This document shows positions 1-7,381 of a DNA stretch of 11,093 bases, piece by piece. The notes beneath the pieces are model-generated. The model searched no databases. It was not told where the DNA came from and saw only the letters and a program-made list of their open reading frames with translations. Each line of letters opens with the position of its first letter. The first letter of the stretch is position 1. Origin of the DNA: an uncultured Lachnospiraceae bacterium (GTDB lineage Bacteria; Bacillota; Clostridia; Lachnospirales; Lachnospiraceae); assembly GCA_910587715.1 (NCBI GenBank), contig CAJUMV010000072.1, positions 1 to 11,093 on the forward strand, read 5' to 3'. A program made the position numbers and the translations under genes.

Positions 1-1
1 A

Positions 2-157
2 TACCATATCCCAAACCTTGACTCCATGTTTTCCGGAGTTTTCGGACAGTCTGCACGTAATTTTTATAAAAGTGTTGGCTTTGAGACGCTCATTACTTTA
101 ACGGAAATGTGGGACGAGGAAAATCCATGCTTAATTATGATTAAAGTGTTGGTGTAA
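2..157 (+). CDS. GNAT-family N-acetyltransferase, C-terminal fragment (cut by window edge)
   Basis: An open frame enters from the left edge and ends with TAA at 155-157, giving 51 residues. It contains ARNFYKSVGFE, the typical end of a GNAT acetyltransferase fold (an alpha helix, then FYxxxGF, then a final strand), followed by the closing strand CLIMIKVL. GNAT enzymes transfer an acetyl group from acetyl-CoA to an amine; the substrate cannot be inferred from this tail. The acetyl-CoA binding loop would lie upstream of the window. No clear terminator follows the stop. The call rests on the FYKSxGFE motif and its position near the C-terminus. Confidence 0.6.
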   Translation, partial: YHIPNLDSMFSGVFGQSARNFYKSVGFETLITLTEMWDEENPCLIMIKVLV

Positions 158-169
158 GTGGAATGTCGA

Positions 170-198
170 TTGTGGCATTTTGGGTGTAATGATATAAT
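170..198 (+). promoter_or_regulatory. Predicted sigma-A promoter with extended -10, upstream of the small ORF
   Basis: TATAAT at 193-198 is a perfect -10 box, preceded by TGA at 190-192, which gives the extended TGnTATAAT form. TTGTGG at 170-175 is a weak -35 box at 17-bp spacing. Transcription would start near 205, ahead of the small gene at 261. A TTGACA at 203-208 also stands out but has no -10 at a suitable distance. Confidence 0.55.
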
Positions 199-260
199 AA
201 TATTGACAGAAACTGTTGGGATAAGTGAATCGTTTAAATTTTAGAAGGGATGTGCCATTT

Positions 261-494
261 GTGACAGAGCGAATGACTTGGGAACAAATACAAAAAGAAT
301 ATCCCAATCAATGGGTTGGATTAGTTGATGTTCAGTATCAGAATGATGATGGGATTTCTGTAGAGTCTGCGGTTGTAAAATATACGGACAAAACGAAATC
401 AGAGCTAACCAGATTGGTGTTGAAAGGGGCGATTATTTCCCGGCATACGAATCCAGAAGGTTATTTACAGCTTGGAATGGTGGGCGTGTTATGA
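261..494 (+). CDS. Small conserved-looking protein of unknown function (77 aa)
   Basis: I chose GTG at 261 because AGAAGGGA at 243-250 sits at good ribosome-binding distance. The frame is open back to a GTG at 225, but that start has no such site; ATG at 273 (beginning MTWEQIQKEYP) is the other candidate. The protein is polar and soluble, with no signal peptide or membrane segment. Recognisable stretches are WVGLVDVQY, ESAVVKYTDK and an ending GYLQLGMVG. The style recalls small Lachnospiraceae proteins that sit immediately ahead of a second, coupled gene, but this is from memory and no function is known to me. The stop overlaps the next start (ATGA, 491-494). The DNA here is more AT-rich by eye than the genes to the right, which may mark acquired sequence. 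Confidence 0.65.
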   Translation: MTERMTWEQIQKEYPNQWVGLVDVQYQNDDGISVESAVVKYTDKTKSELTRLVLKGAIISRHTNPEGYLQLGMVGVL

Positions 495-532
495 AGCAGT
501 ATACAATGAAACTGGATAATACAAGACTTTAA
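491..532 (+). pseudogene. 13-codon ORF coupled to the preceding gene, possible remnant of a lost partner gene
   Basis: ATG at 491 overlaps the TGA of the preceding gene in an ATGA arrangement typical of translational coupling, but the frame stops after 13 codons (MKQYTMKLDNTRL) at TAA 530-532. Such tight coupling usually leads into a full-length gene, so this may be the start of a partner gene removed by deletion or frameshift. The sequence up to 563 gives no long open continuation in another frame. It may equally be a chance short ORF. Confidence 0.3.
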
Positions 533-563
533 ACTGGAAGCAGTTGAAAAAAGGTAAGAACAA

Positions 564-1613
564 ATGGATAGAATCGTGCGAAGATGTTTGAGTGCACTTA
601 TGATAATATGTGTTATTTTTATTGAGGACTCCTTTTCTGCTAACGCTGCAGAGAAGGAGCCTTCGTCTGTCGAAAAATCCGTGGGCGAGGGTGAGGTGTC
701 AGAAAGACAGGTGCTCGGAATCGACATGTACGAGGTGAAGGAGGGGGATAGCCTGTGGAAGATTGCGGAGAAATTGTGGGGTGACGGGAATCGGTATCCG
801 CAGCTTTTCGCGCAGAACCGGGATAGTCTCACAAATCCCGACTACATTCAGCCGGGACAGAAGCTCGCCTATTTTGTGGAGGGAGAGGTGGAGGAGGATC
901 ATGCGCTTGCTTGGGAAGAACCGATTATGGAGGAGGTTGTCCGGCGTGCGCTGATTACAATAAAGCAGATGGATGAAACGGAACAGGCGCAGTTTATGGC
1001 AAGACCCGTTATGGCGAGCGATATGGAGGCGGTGACTTCCATCTGGTTCAGCAGGAAAAGCAATGCGGATACAACCTATAAACCGACGCTGCGTTTTTGC
1101 ATAAATGAGTATGAGGAAATAGTAGATTTGGATGTCGGTCAGCAGTTTTCTTATGCGGATCTGGTTAATTTCCCCGCACTTAGGAACATACATTTATGTA
1201 TTAACCAGCCGGAATATTCGTCTCTTTCGGTGATGCCCCATCTGGAATCCATTACTATCATAAACTATGGAAAGAAAGTGGAAAATCTCGATTTTTTGCG
1301 GGGACGCACCAATTTGAAAGAACTGACGCTGGACAGTATGGGATTCTTCGAAATATCAGATATCGGGGTTTTGAAAAGCTGTACAGAGCTGGAGTGTCTT
1401 TCTCTGGATACGCGGGAAGTAACGGACTTTTCTTTTTTGATATATTGTTCGAAGATTAAGCGGTTTTCCTTTTACGGCAGCGCGAAACCGGATTTTAAGC
1501 TGCTTCCCGAAGCGGAGTATGTGTATATTCCATGGGTGAAATATCACCGGAATGAGGAGGGGGAGCTGGTTTTGGGCAAGGGGCAGCGTGGAAAAAAGGA
1601 AAATATATTTTAG
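564..1613 (+). CDS. Secreted LysM-domain protein with leucine-rich-repeat-like C-terminal half (349 aa)
   Basis: The start at ATG 564 has AAAAAGG just upstream (ending at 554). Residues 1-28 look like a signal peptide: basic MDRIVRR, then the hydrophobic core LSALMIICVIFI, then a likely cleavage near SANA/AEK. Residues 56-103 form one LysM domain (YEVKEGDSLWKIAEKLWGDG ... IQPGQKL), which binds the glycan backbone of peptidoglycan or chitin-like polymers and should hold the protein at the cell wall. Residues about 195-310 contain irregular repeats with the LxxLxxLxL look of leucine-rich repeats, such as FPALRNIHL, MPHLESITI, RTNLKELTL and CTELECLSL, which suggests a ligand-binding surface. There is no LPxTG anchor and no enzyme motif. 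A linker of acidic residues (104-125) separates the two parts. The role is unknown; wall-attached binding is inferred. Confidence 0.75.
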   Translation: MDRIVRRCLSALMIICVIFIEDSFSANAAEKEPSSVEKSVGEGEVSERQVLGIDMYEVKEGDSLWKIAEKLWGDGNRYPQLFAQNRDSLTNPDYIQPGQKLAYFVEGEVEEDHALAWEEPIMEEVVRRALITIKQMDETEQAQFMARPVMASDMEAVTSIWFSRKSNADTTYKPTLRFCINEYEEIVDLDVGQQFSYADLVNFPALRNIHLCINQPEYSSLSVMPHLESITIINYGKKVENLDFLRGRTNLKELTLDSMGFFEISDIGVLKSCTELECLSLDTREVTDFSFLIYCSKIKRFSFYGSAKPDFKLLPEAEYVYIPWVKYHRNEEGELVLGKGQRGKKENIF

Positions 1614-1694
1614 ATCTTACGTGATAGAAAGAGGGAAGAGAAAATTGAGGACCCGTGCGAAAAAATGAGTGTGAAAAATGAGTCAGAGAAATAT

Positions 1695-1723
1695 TTGCAC
1701 AGACGCCAAACTTGGTGTACAAT
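1695..1723 (+). promoter_or_regulatory. Strong predicted sigma-A promoter for the hemerythrin-receiver gene
   Basis: TTGCAC (1695-1700) and TACAAT (1718-1723) are separated by exactly 17 bp, close to the consensus TTGACA-17-TATAAT. Transcription would begin near 1730, leaving a leader of about 90 nt before the GTG at 1821. This makes the downstream gene independent of the LysM gene. Confidence 0.7.
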
Positions 1724-1747
1724 ATACGATAATGGTTCGAATTTCGA

Positions 1748-1768
1748 TTCCTGCAATCGGGGCAGGAA
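1748..1768 (+). other. Leader hairpin in the 5' UTR
   Basis: TTCCTGC (1748-1754) and GCAGGAA (1762-1768) form a perfect 7-bp stem with a 7-nt loop inside the predicted leader. A second, smaller stem, CGCAG/CTGCG (1794-1798 with 1802-1806), lies just before the GGAGG at 1811-1815. No T-run follows the first stem, so it is not a standard terminator. It could affect mRNA stability or translation. No known riboswitch consensus was recognised. Confidence 0.4.
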
Positions 1769-1820
1769 AATAAATTGATTTGGCGAGGGCGGTCGCAGCG
1801 CCTGCGCGAAGGAGGATAAC

Positions 1821-3161
1821 GTGAAGACGATTCCTTGGAACAAAAGGTATGAGATCGGTGTAGAGTCTATTGATAAGCAGCATAAGCAATTGTTTGGCAT
1901 GATAAATAAGCTGCTTACCCTTGGGGAAGATGAAGAGAAAAAGGAGTGGGTGTGCAGGGAAGGCGTTAAGTATCTGAAAAATCATGTGGTGGAACATTTC
2001 CAGCATGAAGAAGGCTATATGCGTTCCATTGATTACGCTGATTTCGAGGTACATAAGCGTCTGCATGACGATTTCCAAAACAGCACGCTTCCCGCATTGG
2101 AGGCTGAGCTGGAGGAAACAAATTATTCGGAGGAGGCTATGCGCCATTTCCTGGGCGTCAGCATCGGCTGGATGGTAGCCCATACGCAGACAGAGGATTT
2201 GGCTATTGCCAGAAAAAAGCTGAGCAGATGGGTGAGCATTCCTCACGAGGAGGAGCTGGACGCGCTGGAGCAGACGATTGTTCAGCTTATGAGCGAGATG
2301 TTCCAGATAAAGGCGAAGGCTATCAGCAGGCAGTATGGCGGGGAAGCGATTGGAAAGACCATCTGTTATCGCTTTGTCTACCATGGAAGCAAAAAAGAAC
2401 GCTGGGAAATCATATGGGGGATTGAAGAGGGACTTCTGCTAAAGGTAGTCGGAGACCTGATGGGCACACAGTATTTGAAAGTGGATGATATGGTAATTAA
2501 TATCACCCGTTATATTGCAAGGCAGATGATTGAAAAGATTAGGGAGTGTTTCCCGCAGTTGGAAGCCTTTGAGATGGAGGGGGAGTCCTTGCTGACGCAT
2601 GAGCAGTTGGAAGCCACGTTTGACAGGATACCGCCTTTCTGCAGCCTGTTGTTTGACACGGGAGCCGGATATTTTACGTTCAGCGTGCTCAGTAACTCGG
2701 TGGAAAAGGGAAAGATTGTTTCCCCGATCAATGCGCAGAACGCCATGGGACAGATAAGAAAGTATCTGGAAGGGGAAACGCGCAAGAAACAGATTTTGAT
2801 TGTGGACGATTCCGATTTTATGCGCAGCAATATGATACGGCTGCTGGGAAACGACTATGAGATGCTGGAGAGCAATTCCAGCGTGGCAGCGATTAAGACG
2901 ATAGCGGTCAATAGACCGGATTTGATTCTGCTAGACTATGAGATGCCGGTCTGTGACGGCAGGCAGACCCTGGAGATGATACGTTCCGACGAGGATATTG
3001 CGGATATCCCTGTGGTTTTCCTGACAGGCAGAGGGGATGCGGACAGTGTCAGAAATGTGATGTCCTTAAAACCCAGAGGTTATCTGCTTAAGACCATGCC
3101 GGAGGAGGATATCAAGAAATATATCGACGGGCTTTTAAAAAAGGATAGTGCGAAGAAGTAA
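1821..3161 (+). CDS. Bacteriohemerythrin / CheX-like(?) middle domain / response-regulator receiver fusion (446 aa)
   Basis: GTG at 1821 follows GGAGG (1811-1815). Residues 5-135 are a bacteriohemerythrin domain with the whole di-iron ligand set at the usual spacing: H21 (in DKQHK), H59, E63, H78, H82, H121 and D126. Such domains bind oxygen, or sense oxygen or nitric oxide. Residues 323-440 are a receiver domain with acidic pocket D329/D330, phospho-acceptor D372 in LLDYEMP, T402 in FLTG and K424, so it should be phosphorylatable. The middle, about residues 145-310, is unassigned; an alpha/beta pattern around DDMVINITRYIARQM hints at a degenerate CheX-like phosphatase fold, a weak inference. 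There is no DNA-binding, GGDEF or kinase output, so signalling is probably through protein partners. The expected role is coupling an oxygen or redox signal to a phosphorelay or chemotaxis-type pathway. The gene is monocistronic by promoter evidence. Confidence 0.85.
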   Translation: MKTIPWNKRYEIGVESIDKQHKQLFGMINKLLTLGEDEEKKEWVCREGVKYLKNHVVEHFQHEEGYMRSIDYADFEVHKRLHDDFQNSTLPALEAELEETNYSEEAMRHFLGVSIGWMVAHTQTEDLAIARKKLSRWVSIPHEEELDALEQTIVQLMSEMFQIKAKAISRQYGGEAIGKTICYRFVYHGSKKERWEIIWGIEEGLLLKVVGDLMGTQYLKVDDMVINITRYIARQMIEKIRECFPQLEAFEMEGESLLTHEQLEATFDRIPPFCSLLFDTGAGYFTFSVLSNSVEKGKIVSPINAQNAMGQIRKYLEGETRKKQILIVDDSDFMRSNMIRLLGNDYEMLESNSSVAAIKTIAVNRPDLILLDYEMPVCDGRQTLEMIRSDEDIADIPVVFLTGRGDADSVRNVMSLKPRGYLLKTMPEEDIKKYIDGLLKKDSAKK

Positions 3162-3170
3162 CAGAGCCAT

Positions 3171-3189
3171 ATGCAAAGATTCTTTGCGT
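3171..3189 (+). other. Small inverted repeat after the hemerythrin-receiver gene
   Basis: GCAAAG (3173-3178) and CTTTGC (3182-3187) form a 6-bp stem with a 3-nt loop, about 10 nt after the stop codon. The following sequence (GTGACTTTTC) has only a short T-run, so this would be a weak terminator at best. A further inverted pair, GGTCAG (near 3214) and CTGACC (near 3240), lies just before the XRE gene and could be an operator for self-regulation, but this is speculative. Confidence 0.25.
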
Positions 3190-3258
3190 GACTTTTCAGA
3201 TGGAAACTGCTATGGTCAGGGTATGACAGGTAAAAAAGTCTGACCGGAGGAAACTGAC

Positions 3259-4017
3259 ATGGCAGAGGTAGGAAAGCATATTAAAAAAATCAGAAAAGAG
3301 AAGAATCTGACGCAGGAGGACTTGGCGGAACGTCTGCATTGCACCAGACAGACCATCAGCAATTACGAAAACGGAAAAAGTGAGCCGGATATTACGCTTT
3401 TGATGAAGCTTGCGGATGTGCTGGGTGTGGAAATAAACGACCTGATTTATGGCCCGAAAAAAAGCGAGGACAGAAAGCGGCAAAAAATCAGGTCAGTGGC
3501 GGCGCTTGCAGCAGCATGTGTGCTGCTTACGGCGATAGAGGTTCTTACTCCGTTCGCGAAGCAGTATGGATGGAAAAGGTTTGAGATAGCACCTCTTTAT
3601 CTGTTGCAGTATGTGTTTCGCCCTCTCGTGCTGACGCTGCTTGGATGGGGCATTGCGGAGGCGGGTAAAGCATTTGCCGGGATTCATTTATGGGAAGGCA
3701 GAACGGAACGGACTGTAAAGGCAGCGCGGTTTGTTTTTTATATAGCAGCTGTTATTTTGACAGTGTTTGCCGTACTGGCGTTGTGGACGGCGCTGGACTT
3801 AACGTATATCTGGTGGCTTTCGGAACGAACGATGAAGATGCAGGGCAGTTTTGACGCTTCGGCGGTTCCACATCTGATGCCGGGACAGCTTCAGAGTCTG
3901 TTTTTGCGGCTGAACGTGTTTGGTCGTTTCGGTGGCGCCACCCTGTTTCTGGGCGCGGTGCTGGGATTTTGCTGGATGGAGAAGGCGGGGAATCTTTCGT
4001 GTAATTGTAGTGATTAA
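3259..4017 (+). CDS. XRE-family helix-turn-helix regulator fused to a membrane domain (252 aa)
   Basis: ATG at 3259 follows GGAGG (3246-3250). Residues 5-64 are a classic XRE/Cro-CI helix-turn-helix: IKKIRKEKNLTQEDLAERL, then the recognition helix TRQTISNYENGKSEPD and the closing LADVLGVEINDLIYG. After a basic linker (66-78) come hydrophobic segments near residues 79-97, 112-132, 156-178 and 220-238, which predict an integral membrane domain with the DNA-binding part in the cytoplasm. Proteins with an XRE head and membrane tail are common in Clostridia and usually regulate nearby genes or respond to envelope stress; the signal here is unknown. It ends 33 bp before the S1 gene and may share transcription with it. 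The C-terminal CNCSD adds two cysteines of unknown meaning. Confidence 0.8.
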   Translation: MAEVGKHIKKIRKEKNLTQEDLAERLHCTRQTISNYENGKSEPDITLLMKLADVLGVEINDLIYGPKKSEDRKRQKIRSVAALAAACVLLTAIEVLTPFAKQYGWKRFEIAPLYLLQYVFRPLVLTLLGWGIAEAGKAFAGIHLWEGRTERTVKAARFVFYIAAVILTVFAVLALWTALDLTYIWWLSERTMKMQGSFDASAVPHLMPGQLQSLFLRLNVFGRFGGATLFLGAVLGFCWMEKAGNLSCNCSD

Positions 4018-4050
4018 GATAAAATCATATATACCAGGGAGGATAGAAGG

Positions 4051-5013
4051 ATGGAAATGGAAGGGAAAGAGAGTGTTACGGCGCAGAACGCGGAAGCGGC
4101 ACAAACCGGCACTACGGAGACCATGAAGGACTATGAGCGTGAGCTGGAGGCTTCTTTCCGCAAGATTGATGAGGGCGATATCATCAAGGGCACGGTAATC
4201 GATGTGAACGAGGAAGAAGTCATCCTTGATTTGAAATATTATGCGCAGGGCATTATCAAGGCGGAAAATTTGAGCAACGATCCGGATTTTCTTGCTTCAG
4301 GACAGATTTCTGTGGGTGATGAGGTCGAGGCGACGGTGATTAAGATGGACGACGGGGAAGGGAACATTGAGCTTTCCAAGAAAGAAGCCAACGACGTCCT
4401 TGCGTGGGGCAGGCTGCAGAACATGTTGGAGCAGGAAACCGTCGTGAAGGTCCGCGTCAAGGAGAGCGTAAAGAGCGGCGTGGTGGCTTTTCTGGAGGGC
4501 ATGCGGGCATTTATTCCCGCGTCCCAGCTTTCTACCGACTATGTGGAAGATGTGGATTCCTGGGTCGGCAAGGAGATTGAGGTCAAAGTAATTACCGTGG
4601 ATCAGGAGAAAAAGAAGGTGGTGCTTTCCGGCAAGGCGGTGGCACGCGAGAAAGAAGCGGAGGAGCGCAGACACCGGATTTCCATGATGGCTCCGGGGAC
4701 CGTACTGGAGGGCGTGGTGGAAAGTCTGATGCCCTACGGTGCGTTTGTAAATCTGGGCAACGGAATCAGCGGTCTGGTACACATTTCCCAAATCAGCCAG
4801 AGAAGGATTAAAAAGCCGAGCGAGGTTTTAAAAGAAGGGCAGAAAGTCAAAGTCAAGATTCTTAATACCAACGACAACAAGGTCAGTCTCAGCATGAAGG
4901 CGTTAGAAGAGGTCATGGAGGATGTGGAAGAAGACAGAGAGCCGCAGGAGTACACGTCCGGGGAGTCGGTTTCCACAAGTTTGGGGGATTTGCTTTCCAA
5001 GCTGAATCTGTAA
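4051..5013 (+). CDS. S1 RNA-binding domain protein, ribosomal protein S1-like (320 aa)
   Basis: ATG at 4051 follows GGGAGG (4037-4042). The protein holds three S1 (OB-fold) RNA-binding domains, about residues 41-111, 128-198 and 215-285. The third is the most typical, with GTVLEGVVESLMPYGAFVNL and GLVHISQIS; the second carries EGMRAFIPASQLS, characteristic of bacterial S1 proteins. The N-terminal 40 residues and the acidic C-terminus (286-300) flank this core. Firmicute S1 homologues usually have three or four domains, shorter than the six of E. coli. They bind mRNA and may help translation or RNA stability; whether this one is stably ribosomal is not decidable from sequence. A TAAAAT at 4020-4025 may be a weak promoter -10. 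Highly charged composition and regular codon use suggest good expression. rpsA would be the usual name if orthology is confirmed. Confidence 0.88.
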   Translation: MEMEGKESVTAQNAEAAQTGTTETMKDYERELEASFRKIDEGDIIKGTVIDVNEEEVILDLKYYAQGIIKAENLSNDPDFLASGQISVGDEVEATVIKMDDGEGNIELSKKEANDVLAWGRLQNMLEQETVVKVRVKESVKSGVVAFLEGMRAFIPASQLSTDYVEDVDSWVGKEIEVKVITVDQEKKKVVLSGKAVAREKEAEERRHRISMMAPGTVLEGVVESLMPYGAFVNLGNGISGLVHISQISQRRIKKPSEVLKEGQKVKVKILNTNDNKVSLSMKALEEVMEDVEEDREPQEYTSGESVSTSLGDLLSKLNL

Positions 5014-5093
5014 AGCGATTCTTAATCAGGACAAATTGCTGTAACAGTGTAAGGAACTGTAAAGGAAACGTAGTCGATAGGGAGGAACGATTT

Positions 5094-5924
5094 GTGAATA
5101 CGCTTTACGTTACAGATTTGGACGGTACGCTGTTGAACAGTAATGACCGAATAAGTCAATACAGTATCCAAACAATCAACGGGCTGGTGGCAAAGGGCAT
5201 GCAGTTTACTTATGCTACCGCCCGTTCTCTCGTGTCCGCATCTGTGGTGGCGAAAGGGTTATCGACGACCATTCCGGTCATTGCTTATAACGGCGCGTTG
5301 ATTATCCACCCGGATACGGGCGAGGTAATCTCTTCGCTTTCTTTCTCGGAGGAGGAAGCGGGTTATGTGAGAGACATTTTGCAGGAAAATGGCGGCAATC
5401 CCCTTGTTTATGCCTATGTAGACGGCGTGGAGCGGGTGTCTTATGTGACAGGCAGGGAGAATGAGGGTATCCGGCATTATCTGGACGCCAGAAAGGGAGA
5501 CAGGAGATTTCGTCCGCTCTCAGATGAAACCTGTTTGTATCAGGGGAATATTTTTTATTTCACCTGTATTGCGGGTAGGGAGGAACTGGCTCCGTTATAT
5601 GAAATTTTTGCCGGAGATGGGCGGTTTCGCTGTACCTTGCAGCAGGAGCTGTACCGTCCCGAGTATTTTCTGGAAATCATGCCGAAGAAAGCTTCCAAGG
5701 CGGAGGCGATTAAGCGGTTAAAGGAAATATGGCATTGTGACAGGGTGGTGTCCTTTGGGGACGCCGTCAATGATATTCCCATGTTTGAAATTTCCGACGA
5801 ATGCTATGCCGTGGCAAACGCGGTGCCGGAGTTAAAGGCACATGCCACTGGCGAGATTGCCTCCAATGACGAGGACGGGGTGGCAAAGTGGCTGTCTCAG
5901 TTCGGACAGATATCCCGCAGGTAA
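5094..5924 (+). CDS. Cof-type HAD-superfamily hydrolase (276 aa)
   Basis: GTG at 5094 is chosen because GGGAGG (5080-5085) is 8 nt upstream and the HAD nucleophile motif must lie at the N-terminus. All HAD motifs are present: motif I DLDGTLL with D8 (nucleophile) and D10, motif II threonine T42 in ATARS, motif III lysine K202 in KKASKAEAI, and motif IV GDAVNDIPMFE with D223 and D227 for magnesium. The large cap inserted between motifs II and III (about residues 80-190) is the type C2 cap of the Cof family, whose members dephosphorylate sugar phosphates, nucleotides, FMN or pyridoxal phosphate. The substrate cannot be told from sequence. The length is normal for the family. It sits 80 bp after the S1 gene and 67 bp before the CPBP gene. 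Confidence 0.9.
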   Translation: MNTLYVTDLDGTLLNSNDRISQYSIQTINGLVAKGMQFTYATARSLVSASVVAKGLSTTIPVIAYNGALIIHPDTGEVISSLSFSEEEAGYVRDILQENGGNPLVYAYVDGVERVSYVTGRENEGIRHYLDARKGDRRFRPLSDETCLYQGNIFYFTCIAGREELAPLYEIFAGDGRFRCTLQQELYRPEYFLEIMPKKASKAEAIKRLKEIWHCDRVVSFGDAVNDIPMFEISDECYAVANAVPELKAHATGEIASNDEDGVAKWLSQFGQISRR

Positions 5925-5991
5925 AATAACAGGGGCGTTTGAAGATTTCCGGGGTGGTATTTCGTTATACCTGGTAAAGGAGGAGAACGAA

Positions 5992-6831
5992 ATGAAAACG
6001 GGAAAAATGATTTTGACTATTATAGTCAGCGTCGGGTTTTTGCTCTTTGCCTCGGTGGCGCAGGAGTTGGCAATGCTGCTGCTTTCCACGGTGGGAGTTC
6101 CCGCGTGGCTTTATCATATTGCAGGCGGGCTTCTTTACGCGGCGTTGGCATATTTATTGGTGTGGCTTTACTGCGCCAAATATCTGAAAGAGGAGATGGA
6201 GACGTTCTGTATCCCCAAGTGCCGGATTCATATTAAGTGGGCAGTGGCGGCGGTTTTGCTGCCTGTTCTGGTCAGTGCGGTTTATCTGTTTTTCCCCGGG
6301 AGCTATGAGAGTAATCCGCTGAATACCGGAACAAAGCTTGCGTTCGTGACAAGGGGTATTTTTCTTGCGGGCGTGGGAGCGGGTGTTGTGGAGGAACTGC
6401 TGTTTCGTGGGCTGCTGATGAATGCAGTGATCAAAAAGTGGGGCAGGGTCGCGGGTATTTTTGCGCCTTCCGTGCTCTTTGCATCGCTCCATATTATCGG
6501 CATGAATTTCAGCCTGCTTAGCTGCGTGCAGGTGATGGTGGCGGGCACCATGGTCGGCGTAATGTTTTCCCTGATTGCGCTGGAGGGACATTCCGTCTGG
6601 AACAGCGCTATTGTACATGGGATTTGGAATATGATCATCATAGGCGGCGGGCCGACCATCGGTACAGAGGTAAATGAGTATTCCGTCAGCAGTTATGTAC
6701 TGGAAACACGCAATTTTCTGCTGACAGGTGGCGAGTTTGGCATAGAATCTTCGGTGGTGGCGATTATCGGGTACATAGTGGTGAGTCTGGCGGCAGCGTG
6801 GATGATACGGCGCGGACAGCCAGACAAATAA
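5992..6831 (+). CDS. CPBP-family intramembrane metalloprotease (CAAX protease/Abi type), intact (279 aa)
   Basis: ATG at 5992 is chosen over an upstream in-frame start at 5842 because AAAGGAGGAG (5977-5986) directly precedes it and the earlier start would overlap the HAD gene and add a non-hydrophobic extension. The protein is mostly hydrophobic, with segments near residues 6-32, 40-61, 82-101, 120-133, 153-170, 175-196, 205-218 and 252-270. All CPBP active-site motifs are visible: E134-E135-x3-R139 in VEELLFRG, F163-x3-H167 in FASLH, and H209-x3-N213 in HGIWN. The family includes CAAX prenyl proteases and bacterial members linked to bacteriocin immunity or maturation and to signalling proteolysis. 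No bacteriocin gene is visible here, so the substrate is unknown. It probably shares transcription with the next gene, 25 bp away. Confidence 0.9.
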   Translation: MKTGKMILTIIVSVGFLLFASVAQELAMLLLSTVGVPAWLYHIAGGLLYAALAYLLVWLYCAKYLKEEMETFCIPKCRIHIKWAVAAVLLPVLVSAVYLFFPGSYESNPLNTGTKLAFVTRGIFLAGVGAGVVEELLFRGLLMNAVIKKWGRVAGIFAPSVLFASLHIIGMNFSLLSCVQVMVAGTMVGVMFSLIALEGHSVWNSAIVHGIWNMIIIGGGPTIGTEVNEYSVSSYVLETRNFLLTGGEFGIESSVVAIIGYIVVSLAAAWMIRRGQPDK

Positions 6832-6856
6832 GATAGTTACAGAGGAGGAGAAGACG

Positions 6857-7381
6857 ATGGCGAAAAATGTTTTGGCAGTGATTGACATGCAGAATGATTT
6901 TATCGACGGCGCGCTCGGCACGAAAGAGGCGGAGGCAATCGTGGAGAAAGTGGCGGCGCAGATTCGGGATTTTGACGGCGAGGTGGTCTACACGAGGGAC
7001 ACTCATATCGAGGGGTATCTGGGCACGCAGGAGGGAAAGAAGCTTCCTGTGCCTCACTGTATCAAAGACACGGAAGGGTGGCAGATTCGGAATCAGGTGA
7101 GTCAGGCGTGCGCCGGGGAGACAAGGGTCTTTGACAAGCTGACCTTCGGTTCCGTGGAGCTGGCGGAATATTTGAAAAATATGCCGGAGCTTCAGAGTGT
7201 TACGCTGGTCGGGCTTTGCACGGATATCTGCGTCATTTCCAATGCGCTTGTCATTAAGGCGTTTTTGCCGGAAGTGACTGTAAGGGTCAATGCTGACTGC
7301 TGCGCTGGAGTCACGCCGGAGAGCCATAAAAATGCACTGGAGGCGATGAAGATGTGTCAGGTGGAGGTTGTGGGCGAATAA
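6857..7381 (+). CDS. Nicotinamidase-like cysteine hydrolase, isochorismatase family (174 aa)
   Basis: ATG at 6857 follows GAGGAGGAG. The catalytic triad of the family is complete: D10 in AVIDMQNDF, K94 in FDKLTFGS, and C125 in GLCTDICV. Candidate metal ligands D48 and H50 (RDTH) and H67 match the nicotinamidase layout better than that of plain isochorismatases. The expected reaction is nicotinamide plus water to nicotinate plus ammonia, feeding NAD salvage through nicotinate phosphoribosyltransferase. Length is at the short end for PncA-type enzymes but normal for this family. The stop codon's last base is the first base of the repeat array downstream. pncA would be the name if activity is confirmed; other amidase activities remain possible. 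Confidence 0.82.
   Translation: MAKNVLAVIDMQNDFIDGALGTKEAEAIVEKVAAQIRDFDGEVVYTRDTHIEGYLGTQEGKKLPVPHCIKDTEGWQIRNQVSQACAGETRVFDKLTFGSVELAEYLKNMPELQSVTLVGLCTDICVISNALVIKAFLPEVTVRVNADCCAGVTPESHKNALEAMKMCQVEVVGE

Noticed and set aside
203..208. TTGACA as a -35 box
   Set aside because: No -10 box lies 16-18 bp downstream; the TATAAT at 193-198 gives a better promoter.
1734..1751. GGTTCGAATTTCGATTCC resembles a tRNA T-arm
   Set aside because: No acceptor stem, D-arm, anticodon arm or CCA end fits around it; it lies within a predicted mRNA leader.
5842..5991. Longer N-terminus for the CPBP protease
   Set aside because: It would overlap the HAD gene, lacks a good ribosome binding site, and AAAGGAGGAG clearly marks the ATG at 5992.
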